From Prosthecobacter vanneervenii (GTDB lineage: Bacteria; Verrucomicrobiota; Verrucomicrobiia; Verrucomicrobiales; Verrucomicrobiaceae): a stretch of 64,000 nt of DNA. Below are positions 50,277 through 58,898 of the stretch, one piece after another (the stretch's first letter is position 1; each line of letters opens with the position of its first letter). The DNA lies in contig NZ_JACHIG010000008.1 in the NCBI RefSeq assembly GCF_014203095.1, positions 62,001 through 126,000 on the forward strand, read 5' to 3'. The notes below the pieces were generated by a model. It was not told the origin of the DNA. It saw nothing but the letters and a program-made list of their open reading frames with translations, and made no database searches. The position numbers and the translations under genes were made by a program.

Positions 50277-50314
50277 CCTCAACCCAACCAACCTAATACC
50301 AAACTAATCAGACT
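50277..50314 (+). other. G-poor leader shared by both porin genes, copy 1
   Basis: The last 38 bases before the ATG are rich in AAC/ACC units and start CCTCAACCCAACC. The leader lacks a Shine-Dalgarno and aligns with 51952-51986 before the second porin (CCTCAACACCAAC). Confidence 0.55.
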
Positions 50315-51328
50315 ATGAAATTGAACGCATTGCTGAAAACGCTGGGGTTCTTGGCACTGGCCGCCACTCCCGTTGTGGCCGGTACTTCCGCACCCGCCCC
50401 GAAAAACCCGATCGCTCCCGCTCCTGCGAACGACGACCTTGGCATCACCGCCTCCATCGGCTATGATTCCAACTACGTCTGGCGTGGTATCAACTACGGA
50501 CAGCATTGGGTCCGTGCCGGCCTCAATGGTGGCATCCTCCTCGTCGGTGGCGCCGCTGAAGACGGCGCTGGCAGCACCTCCCTCCTCTGGGACGTGAACT
50601 ACGGCTCCCTCGCTGGTGACCAGGATCATTTCTCCCCCACCCTTGGCGCAGGCTCCGGCATCAATTCCACCTCCTCCTTCCAGCGCCTTCAGCTGGGTGC
50701 TGCCATCTCGCACGACTTCGGTCCTGCTAGCGTCAGCTTCGGCTACAGCTTCATTCACAACATGGGCGCCCTTGCCAACGGTTCCGGGCTCAACCAGATC
50801 GGCTTCCCGGCCTCCTCTGGCTACGGCATGAATGACATCCAGCAGCTCACCCTTGGCCTCAACACCAACCTTGGCCCGATCGCTCTGGCTTCCAGCGCCA
50901 ACTATGACCTGTTCAATGGCGGCTGGTACTTCGACGTGACCGCCAAGTCCACCATCGCTGTGACCGACGCTATCAGCATCGTTCCTCACGTTGGTCTTGG
51001 CTATGGCCTGAACTACAACGCTGGCTTCACCCAGGGTTCCCGCAACCTCATCGGTGGCGGTGGTCTCAACGGTGTCTTCGGTGGCAGCTCCTACACCAAA
51101 GGCGTCACTGGCTGGACCGCTCTGAACGTCGGCATCGACTTCCCGATCAAGCTGAACAGCCGCGCCACCCTGACCCCCTATGTGGCTTGGAATCTGCCTA
51201 TGGGCCCTTACTCCAACCTCGCTCGTAGCGCTACCCAGCCCTACTTCTTCGGCGGCGTCGGCGGCGGCCCAGCCACCGCTTTCCACAGCGTGGCCTACTA
51301 CGGCGTGACCCTGAGCGTCCGCTTCTAA
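50315..51328 (+). CDS. Outer-membrane beta-barrel (porin-like) protein
   Basis: 337 residues with a signal peptide (MKLNALLKTLGFLALAATPVVA), a Pro/Ala linker, then alternating beta-strands such as ITASIGYDSNYVWRGINYG, SFGYSFIHNMGA and AYYGVTLSVRF, ending in Phe as barrel proteins do. GYDSNYVWRGI resembles the start of the TorF-type putative porin family. It would form a channel in the outer membrane. The gene is unusually regular in codon choice, suggesting high expression. A 10-bp-stem terminator follows. It is a distant paralogue of 51987-52937, with a similar leader. Confidence 0.8.
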   Translation: MKLNALLKTLGFLALAATPVVAGTSAPAPKNPIAPAPANDDLGITASIGYDSNYVWRGINYGQHWVRAGLNGGILLVGGAAEDGAGSTSLLWDVNYGSLAGDQDHFSPTLGAGSGINSTSSFQRLQLGAAISHDFGPASVSFGYSFIHNMGALANGSGLNQIGFPASSGYGMNDIQQLTLGLNTNLGPIALASSANYDLFNGGWYFDVTAKSTIAVTDAISIVPHVGLGYGLNYNAGFTQGSRNLIGGGGLNGVFGGSSYTKGVTGWTALNVGIDFPIKLNSRATLTPYVAWNLPMGPYSNLARSATQPYFFGGVGGGPATAFHSVAYYGVTLSVRF

Positions 51329-51361
51329 TCGTTCTCTGAACGAGCATAACCCTTCAAGGTT

Positions 51362-51391
51362 AACCCCCTGGTGAAAGCCAGGGGGTTTTTT
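51362..51391 (+). terminator. Intrinsic terminator after the first porin
   Basis: AACCCCCTGG pairs perfectly with CCAGGGGGTT around TGAAAG, followed by TTTTTT. Confidence 0.93.
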
Positions 51392-51716
51392 GTTTTCTAT
51401 TTTTGCCTCCCTGTGTGTAGCAGAGTAGCTCACCGACTCCGCGTGCACGATGCACAGGACAAGCGCCTTCCAGTTGCACAGAAGCAGAAATCCCCCCCTG
51501 CATCCGGCAATACACCCACCCAGCCCCTCACTTGAGGCACACCTGCGCCTGATTATTCACGCTGACATTCGCCTCTTTGCTTTCAGCATGATCGTTCCAT
51601 TGAAGCCATCAAACTAAGCCTGCGTAAACTTAGCAGCACAAAATAGGACCTCTGGCTCATTTTTGGCATCAATCGGTCACGCCTCAGGATATCGGCCACC
51701 ATCCTATTCAGCTGGG

Positions 51717-51790
51717 GAAAATTTTCGAAAAAAATTTGCCTCCTGTCACAACTGGCAAAAAAAACGATTTATTTTTTGCTCCCAAAAAAC
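51717..51790. other. A/T-tract region in the 658-base porin spacer
   Basis: The spacer 51329-51986 has no credible gene. Within it, phased A and T runs (AAAATTTTCGAAAAAAATTT; GCAAAAAA and TTTTTTGC arms at 51755-51762 and 51772-51779) lie 100-190 bases upstream of the sigma-54-like promoter. They may be intrinsically bent DNA or activator/IHF sites. The remainder of 51392-51716 shows nothing I can name. Confidence 0.4.
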
Positions 51791-51888
51791 GCTTCGGACC
51801 AAAGCCCATTCCACCTTCACAACTGAGGGAAATATCTTCTGAGCAACCCTCACCTTTAGAATCTGGGTCATTCAACAACCGCCATAAC

Positions 51889-51905
51889 TTGGCACGGAGC
51901 CTGCT
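51889..51905 (+). promoter_or_regulatory. Probable sigma-54 (RpoN) promoter
   Basis: TTGGCACG-GAGC-CTGCT matches the -24/-12 consensus TGGCACG-N4-TTGCW except for one T to C. The invariant GG (51891-51892) and GC (51903-51904) are separated by exactly 10 bases. The predicted start is near 51916, giving a leader of about 70 bases for the porin gene. Confidence 0.6.
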
Positions 51906-51951
51906 CTCTTAAAAAAGCGCTAGCTGCTCTGCCATCCCGGTCAGTTCAGCG

Positions 51952-51986
51952 CCTCAACACCAACAATAACTAAACTCGACCAACAC
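51952..51986 (+). other. G-poor leader shared by both porin genes, copy 2
   Basis: Begins CCTCAACACCAACAATAAC and runs to the ATG without a Shine-Dalgarno; counterpart of 50277-50314. Confidence 0.55.
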
Positions 51987-52937
51987 ATGAAGCCCAAAAG
52001 CATGACATCATTCATTGCCAAGTCGGTGACCGTTCTTGCTGCCTGTGCAGCGCTGAACGCTTCCGCCGACACTCCGGCAGCGAAAGGCCCTGCCGCTAAA
52101 AACCCCGTCCCAACCACTCCGGCTGAACCAGGTGCACTCTTCGACTCCATCGGAGCCACCTTTGATGCTGGCTACGACAGCCGCTACTACTTCCGCGGTC
52201 TTTGGTTCGCCGACAACATCATTTGGAGCGCCCTGAACATCAGCGTGCCGATCACTGAGAAGCTCTCCTGGGGCATCGGTGGTGCTTACATCAACACCGC
52301 TGGCACTCCCTATCCAAATCCTGCTGGTGGTCCCGGCACGAAGAGCGCTTCCGGCTTCCAATACTCTGAAGTCGACGCCATCACTAGCCTCAACTACAAC
52401 GCTGGATGGGCCAAGTTCGGAATGCAGTACCAATACTACTTCTATCCGGACAACTACGGTGGCAGCATGAATGGTGCTCCCAACGCTGGTTTTGACCCTG
52501 AATTCGCCCTGAAAGGCGCTGGTGAGCTTGGCTGGACCGTTGCAGTGCCGATCAAGGCCTTCAACATCTACGCTGGCTACTACTACGACTTCCGAATCAA
52601 TGGTCAGTACATCTCTCTTGGCGCAGATTACACCTTCGCCATCAACGATTGGCTGAGCATTGTTCCTTCCGTCGCAACCGGCTATGGCATCGACTACTAC
52701 ACCGGTAACGGCTCCGCCGGCACTGGTTTGGTGGGCAATCGCGGCCAGAGCCTGCAGGACACTCACAAGACTGGTTTCACCCACCAGCTCTACACCATCG
52801 CCGTGCCGATCAAGCTGACCAAGGCCGTGACCCTCACGACCTACGTCGCCCTGAACCACAGCGACAAGCTCCGTGCCGCCCTCAACACGACTCAGAACGA
52901 GTTCTATTGGGGAACCAAGCTGAGCTTCGCGTTCTAA
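51987..52937 (+). CDS. Outer-membrane beta-barrel (porin-like) protein
   Basis: 316 residues; an ATG five codons later (MTSFIAKSV) is an alternative. The signal peptide ends near LNASADTPA. Beta-strand pattern with aromatic girdles (FDAGYDSRYYFRGLWFADN, MQYQYYFYPDNYGG, NIYAGYYYDFRINGQYISLG) and a terminal Phe (GTKLSFAF). Distantly similar to the protein at 50315-51328, both starting GYDS-YxxRG. It likely forms an outer-membrane channel. A sigma-54-like promoter and an A/T-rich upstream region suggest activator-dependent expression. A strong terminator follows. Confidence 0.8.
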   Translation: MKPKSMTSFIAKSVTVLAACAALNASADTPAAKGPAAKNPVPTTPAEPGALFDSIGATFDAGYDSRYYFRGLWFADNIIWSALNISVPITEKLSWGIGGAYINTAGTPYPNPAGGPGTKSASGFQYSEVDAITSLNYNAGWAKFGMQYQYYFYPDNYGGSMNGAPNAGFDPEFALKGAGELGWTVAVPIKAFNIYAGYYYDFRINGQYISLGADYTFAINDWLSIVPSVATGYGIDYYTGNGSAGTGLVGNRGQSLQDTHKTGFTHQLYTIAVPIKLTKAVTLTTYVALNHSDKLRAALNTTQNEFYWGTKLSFAF

Positions 52938-52979
52938 TTTGCGGGGCTTGAAGCCTCTCAATAACACATCTGATTAGTT

Positions 52980-53017
52980 AGCTCCCGGCCAGTACGTTCA
53001 ACTGGTCGGGAGCTTTT
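52980..53017 (+). terminator. Intrinsic terminator after the second porin
   Basis: AGCTCCCGGCCAGT pairs with ACTGGTCGGGAGCT (one G-T pair) around ACGTTCA, followed by TTTT. Confidence 0.9.
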
Positions 53018-53059
53018 GTTTTGGCGCGGCGCATCTTCCTGCCTAGCATCCGCGCACAT

Positions 53060-54736
53060 ATGACCGAACAACCTCTCAACTGGAACTCCAACAACCTCAC
53101 CCACGGCTGGCAGCGCGGCGTCACCGCCTTTTTCTGGGGCCTGGGTTTCAAGCCGGAGGACTTTGACAAGCCCCAGATCGGCATCGGCACCCCGCTGCTC
53201 GACGGCAATATCTGCAACGTCCACGCCCACGAGCTCGCCCAGCTCATCGCCCAGGGCTGCAAAGATGCAGGCCTCATTGGGTTTCCCTTTGGCGTCTCGC
53301 CTGTCAGCGACAACATCACGCAGGGAAACATCGGCGGCGCTGCTTCACTCTGCTCTCGCAACATCATGGCCAATGGTGCTGAAATGATCTGCACCTCCCA
53401 CTGCTACGATGCCCTCATCGGCCTGCATCATTGCGACAAAAACGGCCCCGCCTTCGCCATGGCGCTGGCCCGCACCAATTACCCCGGTCTCATCGTCAAT
53501 GGCGGCAGCATCATGCCCGGCTGTCACAAAGGCCACTCCACCTCCATCCTCGATGTCTACGATGCCGCTGCCAAGGAGAAGCAGGGCACCATGAGCTACG
53601 AGGAGTCAGAGCAGATCATCCGCACCGCCTGCCCGGGCGCCGGTGGCTGCGGCATCGCCGCCTCTTTCAATACCTGGGGCATCGCCCTTGAGGCCATGGG
53701 CCTCAGCCTACCAGACACCTCCTCCATGCCTGCCATCGAAACAGGCAAGCGCGAGGAATGCCTCCGCGTCGGCAAGGCCGTCCGCCGCCTTCTGGAGATG
53801 AATCTCCGCCCTCGTGACATCATCACCAAGGCCTCCCTCACCAACGCCATGACTGCCATCTGCGCCATCGGTGGCTCCACCAATGGCGTCCTCCACATCC
53901 TCGCCGTCGCCCGCGAAGCCGGTGTGGACTTCACTCTGCGCGATGTCCAGGCCATCGGCCGCCGCACCCCCGTGCTGTGCAACTTCGCCCCCCGTGGCCG
54001 TGGCACCATGGTCGATCTCCACCGCCTCGGCGGCACCACCATGCTGCTCAGGCACATCATGAAAACAGGCCTGCTCGATGGCTCCTGCATCACCGTCACT
54101 GGCAAAACACTCGCGGAAAACCTCGCCGACGCTCCGGAAGTCCCCTTCCCCAACGAGCTCATCGCGCCCATCGCCGCCCCCTTCAAAGAGTTCGCCGATA
54201 TCCAGGTCTGCTTTGGCAACATCGCCCCCGACGGCGTCGTCTTCAAAGTCTCCTCCCTGGACGAGCCCAAGTTCCGCGGCAAAGCCATCTGCTTCCACGA
54301 CTCCAAAGGCGTCTCCGATGCCGCTGCAGAGGGCCGCATCCGGCCCGGCCACATCGTCGTCATCCGTGGCTGCGGTCCCGTGGCACTCGGCATGCCTGAA
54401 ATGCACGTCGCCAGTGCCGCCCTCGCCGTGCCAGAGCTCTATGGTAAGGTCGCCCTGCTCTCAGACACCCGCGTCTCAGGCGTCTCTGGTGGTGCCGTGG
54501 GCGTGCATTGCAGTCCGGAAGCCGCAGTTGGTGGCCCCATTGCAGCCGTCCAAGACGGTGACGACATCGAATTCGACCTCCTCGCAGGCACCATTCACGT
54601 GCATGCCGATCTCGACTCCCGCCCTCGCACCATCCCCGCCGTCAGCCATCCCTTCGGCTACCTCGCCGACTTCGCCGCCACCGTCACCCAGGCCCACCAG
54701 GGCTGCGTCCCCCGCTGGGTCGCAGATCGGAAATAA
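53060..54736 (+). CDS. ilvD: Dihydroxy-acid dehydratase (IlvD/Edd family)
   Basis: 558 residues from the ATG at 53060 (MTEQPLNWNSNNLTHGWQRG); an in-frame start 13 codons earlier overlaps the terminator region. The three cluster-ligand Cys motifs are present: NICNVHAHELAQ, HHCDKNGPAFAM and ACPGAGGCGIAASFNTW, with GVSGGAVGVHCSPEAA near the end. The family dehydrates 2,3-dihydroxy acids; IlvD makes the 2-keto acids for valine and isoleucine. Details differ from E. coli IlvD (NTW for the usual NTM, PVSDNI for SDGI), so a sugar-acid dehydratase role, such as feeding the KDG genes at 8.4-10 kb, cannot be ruled out. Confidence 0.85.
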   Translation: MTEQPLNWNSNNLTHGWQRGVTAFFWGLGFKPEDFDKPQIGIGTPLLDGNICNVHAHELAQLIAQGCKDAGLIGFPFGVSPVSDNITQGNIGGAASLCSRNIMANGAEMICTSHCYDALIGLHHCDKNGPAFAMALARTNYPGLIVNGGSIMPGCHKGHSTSILDVYDAAAKEKQGTMSYEESEQIIRTACPGAGGCGIAASFNTWGIALEAMGLSLPDTSSMPAIETGKREECLRVGKAVRRLLEMNLRPRDIITKASLTNAMTAICAIGGSTNGVLHILAVAREAGVDFTLRDVQAIGRRTPVLCNFAPRGRGTMVDLHRLGGTTMLLRHIMKTGLLDGSCITVTGKTLAENLADAPEVPFPNELIAPIAAPFKEFADIQVCFGNIAPDGVVFKVSSLDEPKFRGKAICFHDSKGVSDAAAEGRIRPGHIVVIRGCGPVALGMPEMHVASAALAVPELYGKVALLSDTRVSGVSGGAVGVHCSPEAAVGGPIAAVQDGDDIEFDLLAGTIHVHADLDSRPRTIPAVSHPFGYLADFAATVTQAHQGCVPRWVADRK

Positions 54737-54756
54737 ACGCAGAGCCCAGCACATTT

Positions 54757-54820
54757 CCCCTCTCCCCACCGAGGGCTGGTATCTTCCAGGACATCCTATG
54801 GGGAGAGGCCGGGTGAGGGG
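54757..54820. repeat. REP-like palindromic element between convergent genes
   Basis: CCCCTCTCCCC (54757-54767) and GGGGAGAGG...GTGAGGGG (54800-54820) form imperfect arms between the convergent ilvD and pdxA stops. The form recalls dispersed extragenic palindromes found in many GC-rich bacteria. Confidence 0.5.
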
Positions 54821-54856
54821 ACAAACAAAGCCCCCTGATCCGCCGCCGCCGGCTTC

Positions 54857-55852
54857 TTACCCCGCCATCTTCGCCGCCAGCAGCACCGCCTCCACCAGGC
54901 TGCGCCCGTTGGCCTTGCCCTGCCAGGCGATGTCACACGCCGTCCCGTGATCCACACTCGTGCGCGGCACCGGCAGTCCCAGCGTCGTGTTCACCGCCGT
55001 GTCAAAAGCCAGTGCCTTCAGCGGAATCAGCGCCTGGTCGTGGTACAGGCACACATACGCATCCACCACCCGCCGCTTCGAGGCGATGAAAGCCGTGTCC
55101 GGCGGCAGCGGTCCTTCCACCACATGCCCCTTCTGCCGTGCGGCCTCGATCGCAGGCTCGATGATCTTTTCTTCCTCACCACGCCCAAACAGCCCATGCT
55201 CCCCCGCGTGCGGATTCAACCCACACACCGCGATCCTCGGCTTCTTACCACGCACCCGCTTCACCGCATCCGCCGTCAGGTCGATCACGTCCTGAATTCG
55301 CTGAGATGTCAGCGCCGGCACCACATCCTGATAGCCGATGTGCACCGTCACCAGGCTGCAGATCATCTCTTCGGAGAAAAAGGTCATGCAGGAGCGCTCC
55401 GCCTCCATCTTCTCGGCAAACATCTCCGTGTGCCCGGGGTACTTGATCCCCGCCGCATGCAGCGCCTCCTTGTTCAGTGGAGCTGTCGCCACCGCAGCCA
55501 CCTGTCCAGCCAGTGCTGCCTCGATGCTCTTCTCCACATAGCGATACCCCGCCGCCCCGGTCCTGGCGCTCACCGTGCCAGGATTAAAATCCTCCGCATC
55601 AAAGCCAAACACATCCAGCACCGCCGGTCCGTCGATGCTGCTGTACTTGTCCGCCCACTCGATCTCACTGATGATTCGCGCAGGAGCAGGCAGCCCCGTC
55701 TGCCGCGCACAGCGGGAGAGCAGTCTCGCATCTCCAAACACCACAGGTGTGGCTTGCTGGCACACCTCCTCGTTGGCTAGCAGTTGCAGGCAGATTTCGG
55801 GACCGACCCCTGCAGGGTCGCCCATGGTCACGGCGATGATCGGTTTTGGCAT
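54857..55852 (-). CDS. pdxA: 4-hydroxythreonine-4-phosphate dehydrogenase (PdxA)
   Basis: 331 residues from the ATG at 55852 (MPKPIIAVTMGDPAGVGPEI), the family's usual beginning; an ATG four codons earlier (55864) is possible. Motifs: GDPAGVGPE, KYPGHTEMFAEK with the metal His, NPHAGEHGLFG, LYHDQALIPLKALAFD, and NTTLGLPVPRTSVDHGTACD. NAD-dependent oxidation and decarboxylation in pyridoxal phosphate synthesis. Some PdxA homologues act in other pathways, but the active-site blocks look standard. It follows the esterase gene closely on the same strand. Confidence 0.92.
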   Translation of the reverse strand: MPKPIIAVTMGDPAGVGPEICLQLLANEEVCQQATPVVFGDARLLSRCARQTGLPAPARIISEIEWADKYSSIDGPAVLDVFGFDAEDFNPGTVSARTGAAGYRYVEKSIEAALAGQVAAVATAPLNKEALHAAGIKYPGHTEMFAEKMEAERSCMTFFSEEMICSLVTVHIGYQDVVPALTSQRIQDVIDLTADAVKRVRGKKPRIAVCGLNPHAGEHGLFGRGEEEKIIEPAIEAARQKGHVVEGPLPPDTAFIASKRRVVDAYVCLYHDQALIPLKALAFDTAVNTTLGLPVPRTSVDHGTACDIAWQGKANGRSLVEAVLLAAKMAG

Positions 55853-55870
55853 GAGAGCCCGCATTTTGGC

Positions 55871-56710
55871 TCAATGCAGCACCTTGTCGAGAAACTTGGA
55901 CACGATCGCAGTGCGCTCATCATCATAGAATTCCGCGCCCCCATGCCTGCTCCCCGGCATCACGATCAGCGTCACCGGCAGTCCCAGCTCCCGGTAGCCC
56001 TTGGCCAGTTCGTCAGACTGCGGCGGCGGCATCTGCGGATCCGCATCTCCGTGGATCAGCATCAGCGACGGATCCTTCTTGTCCAGATGCGCCACGGGGC
56101 TCGCCAGCTTGGCCAGTTCAGGCTTCTTGTCCGGCGTATCCCCCAACAGCAGCTTCAGCGCGGGGATGCGGAATTCGCGGCCCTTCGGCGTGCTTTGGGA
56201 GAGGATGGTCATCAAATTCGATGCCCCGAAAAAGCTCACGATCCCCTGCACGTCGCTGCTCTGCTCTAGATTCTCTCCCACCGTCCCCTCCAGTTCCTTC
56301 ACTCCATTCGTCACACCCACCAGCGCCGCCAGATGCCCGCCAGCAGATGAGCCGATGATCACAATCTTGTCCGCGTTGATGTGATACACACCCGCATTCG
56401 CACGCAGAAACCGGATCGCCGCCTTGATGTCATGCACCTGCGCAGGAAACACCGCCTGCGTGGACAGCCGGTAGTTCACGCTCGCGATCGCGTATCCCCG
56501 CTCCAGCAGGCTGCCAATCGGCACATCCTCCTTGCTGCCACCACGCCACGCACCCCCGTGCACATACACAATCAGCGGCGGCTTCTCCCCCTGCGGCCGG
56601 TGCAGATCCAGCTTCAGCGAAACATCCCCCACCCTCGCATACTCAATATCCGCCTGATTGTCGGCATAAGCTGCTGCCGCACATATCATCAAAAAGAAAA
56701 TCCACTTCAT
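55871..56710 (-). CDS. Exported alpha/beta-hydrolase esterase
   Basis: 279 residues with a signal peptide (MKWIFFLMICAAAAYA). The hydrolase fold is shown by YVHGGAWRGGSKE (oxyanion hole), IGSSAGGHLAALVG (nucleophile Ser), LMLIHGDADPQMPPPQ (acid Asp) and GSRHGGAEF (catalytic His). It resembles the BD-FAE/acetyl-esterase group that removes acyl groups from polysaccharides or small esters. Located 18 bases upstream of pdxA, on the same strand. Confidence 0.88.
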   Translation of the reverse strand: MKWIFFLMICAAAAYADNQADIEYARVGDVSLKLDLHRPQGEKPPLIVYVHGGAWRGGSKEDVPIGSLLERGYAIASVNYRLSTQAVFPAQVHDIKAAIRFLRANAGVYHINADKIVIIGSSAGGHLAALVGVTNGVKELEGTVGENLEQSSDVQGIVSFFGASNLMTILSQSTPKGREFRIPALKLLLGDTPDKKPELAKLASPVAHLDKKDPSLMLIHGDADPQMPPPQSDELAKGYRELGLPVTLIVMPGSRHGGAEFYDDERTAIVSKFLDKVLH

Positions 56711-56862
56711 GCAGCATCAACGTCCGTCTTGTTAGCAAACTCACAAGGATACTTGGCGCTGACGAGCTCCTCTCAATAAACCACGTCCTACATTTCCAAG
56801 ACTCTCGCATTCACTCGTGTTCCAGCCCACAAAGAGACTGCTTGTTCCTATAACCTCAGCCA

Positions 56863-56925
56863 GCCCCAAAGGGGCTGCGTAATTCAGCCCAGGGGTGCCG
56901 AGCTTTAGCGAGTGCTCCCCTGGGT
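56863..56925. repeat. REP-like double hairpin
   Basis: AGCCCC-AAA-GGGGCT (56863-56877) is followed 11 bases later by CCCAGGGG...CCCCTGGG (56889-56925). The arms are perfect and the arrangement recalls dispersed extragenic palindromes of Planctomycetes and Verrucomicrobia. The rest of the 332-base spacer 56711-57042 holds no gene or promoter I can support. Confidence 0.6.
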
Positions 56926-57042
56926 ATGAGCAAACAAATAGGGAAGCAAACCCAGCGCCATCTTCCCCCACCGCGCCCTCCAGCAGCGTCTCACCGCCAC
57001 GCCGCCACAGAACTATTGTGCCATCGCGCCAGCCCTTCTCTC

Positions 57043-57486
57043 TCACCCCTCAAACACCATCTGCTCCTCCGGCACCTCCAACTCAATCCTCGTCCCATAC
57101 CCCAGACCCTCCGTCCACGGCAGCAGCAGCTCCAGCACATCCGGCTTCTGAAAGTGCAACGGCTTCGTATCCGGGTGCGGAAAATAAATCCACCCCTTCA
57201 CCGGTCCCGCTCCCTCCCGATGCACCGTCACATCAAAGAACGAAAAATCCTCCGCCGCATCTTCCGGATGCCACTTCAGCGCGCGAAACGTGTGCCGCGG
57301 CTGCACCACACGGTAACTCTTCGGTGCGATGCTCACATTCAACGTACCCGGATAAAACGCGCTCAGATCCAGCCCCAGCGCCGCAAAATACGGCTGCTGC
57401 ATCCGCAGTGTTCCACCTGGAAACTTCGGGTTCCCGTTCAGGCCCGAGGCCACGCGATGCCCCTGCACGATGGTGGCTGGAATCAT
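57043..57486 (-). CDS. RibK-like (archaeal CTP-dependent riboflavin kinase fold) protein
   Basis: 147 residues from the ATG at 57486. The segment IVQGHRVASGLNG, then LGLDLSAFYPGTLNVSI, and the end VKGWIYFPHP, DVLELLLPWTEGLGYGTRIE lines up by eye with archaeal CTP-dependent riboflavin kinase (VVSGLGEG, LGF-x-PYxGTLN, IIEIIAP...L.DGD). This suggests the same cradle fold. Bacteria normally use FAD synthetase (RibF) for this step, so its role here is unclear. The ATG shares a base with the stop of the DUF1501 gene (TGATG), so translation is coupled to an exported-protein operon, although this protein has no signal peptide. Confidence 0.6.
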   Translation of the reverse strand: MIPATIVQGHRVASGLNGNPKFPGGTLRMQQPYFAALGLDLSAFYPGTLNVSIAPKSYRVVQPRHTFRALKWHPEDAAEDFSFFDVTVHREGAGPVKGWIYFPHPDTKPLHFQKPDVLELLLPWTEGLGYGTRIELEVPEEQMVFEG

Positions 57487-58898
57487 CACGCGAGGATCTG
57501 CTTGATCACATGACAAGGCTCCACGCCCGTCAGTTTGAAATCCAGCCCCGCCTTGCTGAAAGTCAGCCGCTCATGGTCAATCCCGAGGCAGTGCAAAATC
57601 GTCGCCTGCAGGTCCGCCACATGCGTCTCGTCCTCGACAATATTGAAGCCCATCTCATCCGTGGCCCCAATCGTCACCCCTCCCTTGATGCCGCCACCGG
57701 CCATCCACATGGTGAATGCCTGCGGATGATGATCGCGCCCCAGGCTGCGCCCCAGCGACACACTGGCCTCCACCATCGGCGTGCGCCCAAACTCCCCGCC
57801 CCACACCACCAGGGTGCTGTCCAGCAGCCCGCGCTGCTTCAGGTCCTTGATCAGCGCCGCGCTCGCCTGGTCGGTGATGCCGCAGTTCTTCTTCACATTC
57901 CCCGCCACATCGCTGTGCGCATCCCAGCCTTCATTGTAGATGTTGATGAAGCGCACCCCGCGCTCCACCATCCGCCGCGCCAGCAGACACGCACGGGCAA
58001 ACGACGGCACCTTCGGATCACAGCCATACATCTTCAGCGTCGCCTCATCCTCTTTCGAAAGATCCATCAGCTCCGGCGCAGAACTCTGCAGGCGGTACGC
58101 CATCTCATAATTCGCAATACGCGTGGCCGTCTCGCCATCGCCATCCAGTTTCAGACGCCGCTGGTTCATCGCATTGATCAGCTCGATCGTGTCCCGCTGC
58201 GTCCCCGCTTCAATGCCCTGCGGCGTGCTCACATTCAGAATCGGATCACCCGAATTGCGAAAGCGTGTCCCCGAATAAACACTCGGCAGAAACCCGCTGC
58301 TCCAGCACGCCGCCCCACCGCTGATCCCACTGCCCGTGCTCATCACCACAAAGCTCGGCAGATCCCGCGTCTCCGCCCCCAGGCCATACGTGATCCACGA
58401 TCCCATGCTCGGCCGCCCCGGCTGCGAGAAACCGGTGTTCATGTAGATCTGCGCCGGCGCATGATTGAACTGCGTCGTGCGGCATGACTTCACAATCGCG
58501 ATGTCGTCCACCACCGTCGCCAGATGCGGCAGCATCTCTGAAAGCTCCGCTCCGCACTGCCCATGTTTGGCAAACTTGTAGCGCGGCCCCAGCACCGCAG
58601 CATCAGGCCGGATGAAGGCATAACGCTGCCCGCCGATGATCGAAGGAGGCAGCGGTTTTCCTTCATACTTCGTCAGCATCGGCTTGTTATCGAACAACTC
58701 CAACTGCGAAGGCGCACCCGCCATGAACATGTGAATCACCGCCTTGGCCTTCGGCTGAAAATGCGTCGGCGCAGCAACGTTCGGACTTTGCGCCGCTCCG
58801 TAGGCCGACTCCGCCAGCAGCGATGCCAACGCAATCTTCCCCGTGCCGACGGCACAGTCCTGAAAGAAATGACGACGAGTAATATTCGAGGTGTTCAT
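57486..58898 (-). CDS. DUF1501 protein, Tat-exported
   Basis: 470 residues with a twin-arginine signal (NITRRHFFQDCAVGTGKIAL). DUF1501 features: AVIHMFMAGAPSQLELFDNK, the later WGGEFGRTPMVE, and GRDHHPQAFTMWMAGGGIKG, typical of the sulfatase-like alkaline-phosphatase-fold superfamily. This family is greatly expanded in Planctomycetes and Verrucomicrobia and is nearly always paired with a cytochrome/DUF1549/DUF1553 protein. The precise function is unknown; polysaccharide degradation is suspected. It overlaps the upstream DUF1553 gene by 4 bases and the downstream RibK-like gene by 1. Confidence 0.93.
   Translation of the reverse strand: MNTSNITRRHFFQDCAVGTGKIALASLLAESAYGAAQSPNVAAPTHFQPKAKAVIHMFMAGAPSQLELFDNKPMLTKYEGKPLPPSIIGGQRYAFIRPDAAVLGPRYKFAKHGQCGAELSEMLPHLATVVDDIAIVKSCRTTQFNHAPAQIYMNTGFSQPGRPSMGSWITYGLGAETRDLPSFVVMSTGSGISGGAACWSSGFLPSVYSGTRFRNSGDPILNVSTPQGIEAGTQRDTIELINAMNQRRLKLDGDGETATRIANYEMAYRLQSSAPELMDLSKEDEATLKMYGCDPKVPSFARACLLARRMVERGVRFINIYNEGWDAHSDVAGNVKKNCGITDQASAALIKDLKQRGLLDSTLVVWGGEFGRTPMVEASVSLGRSLGRDHHPQAFTMWMAGGGIKGGVTIGATDEMGFNIVEDETHVADLQATILHCLGIDHERLTFSKAGLDFKLTGVEPCHVIKQILA

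Noticed and set aside
56895-58487. 530-codon plus-strand frame across the RibK-like and DUF1501 genes
   Set aside because: Pro/Arg/His-rich shadow that begins inside a REP-like hairpin; the minus strand has clear family motifs and overlapping coupled starts.
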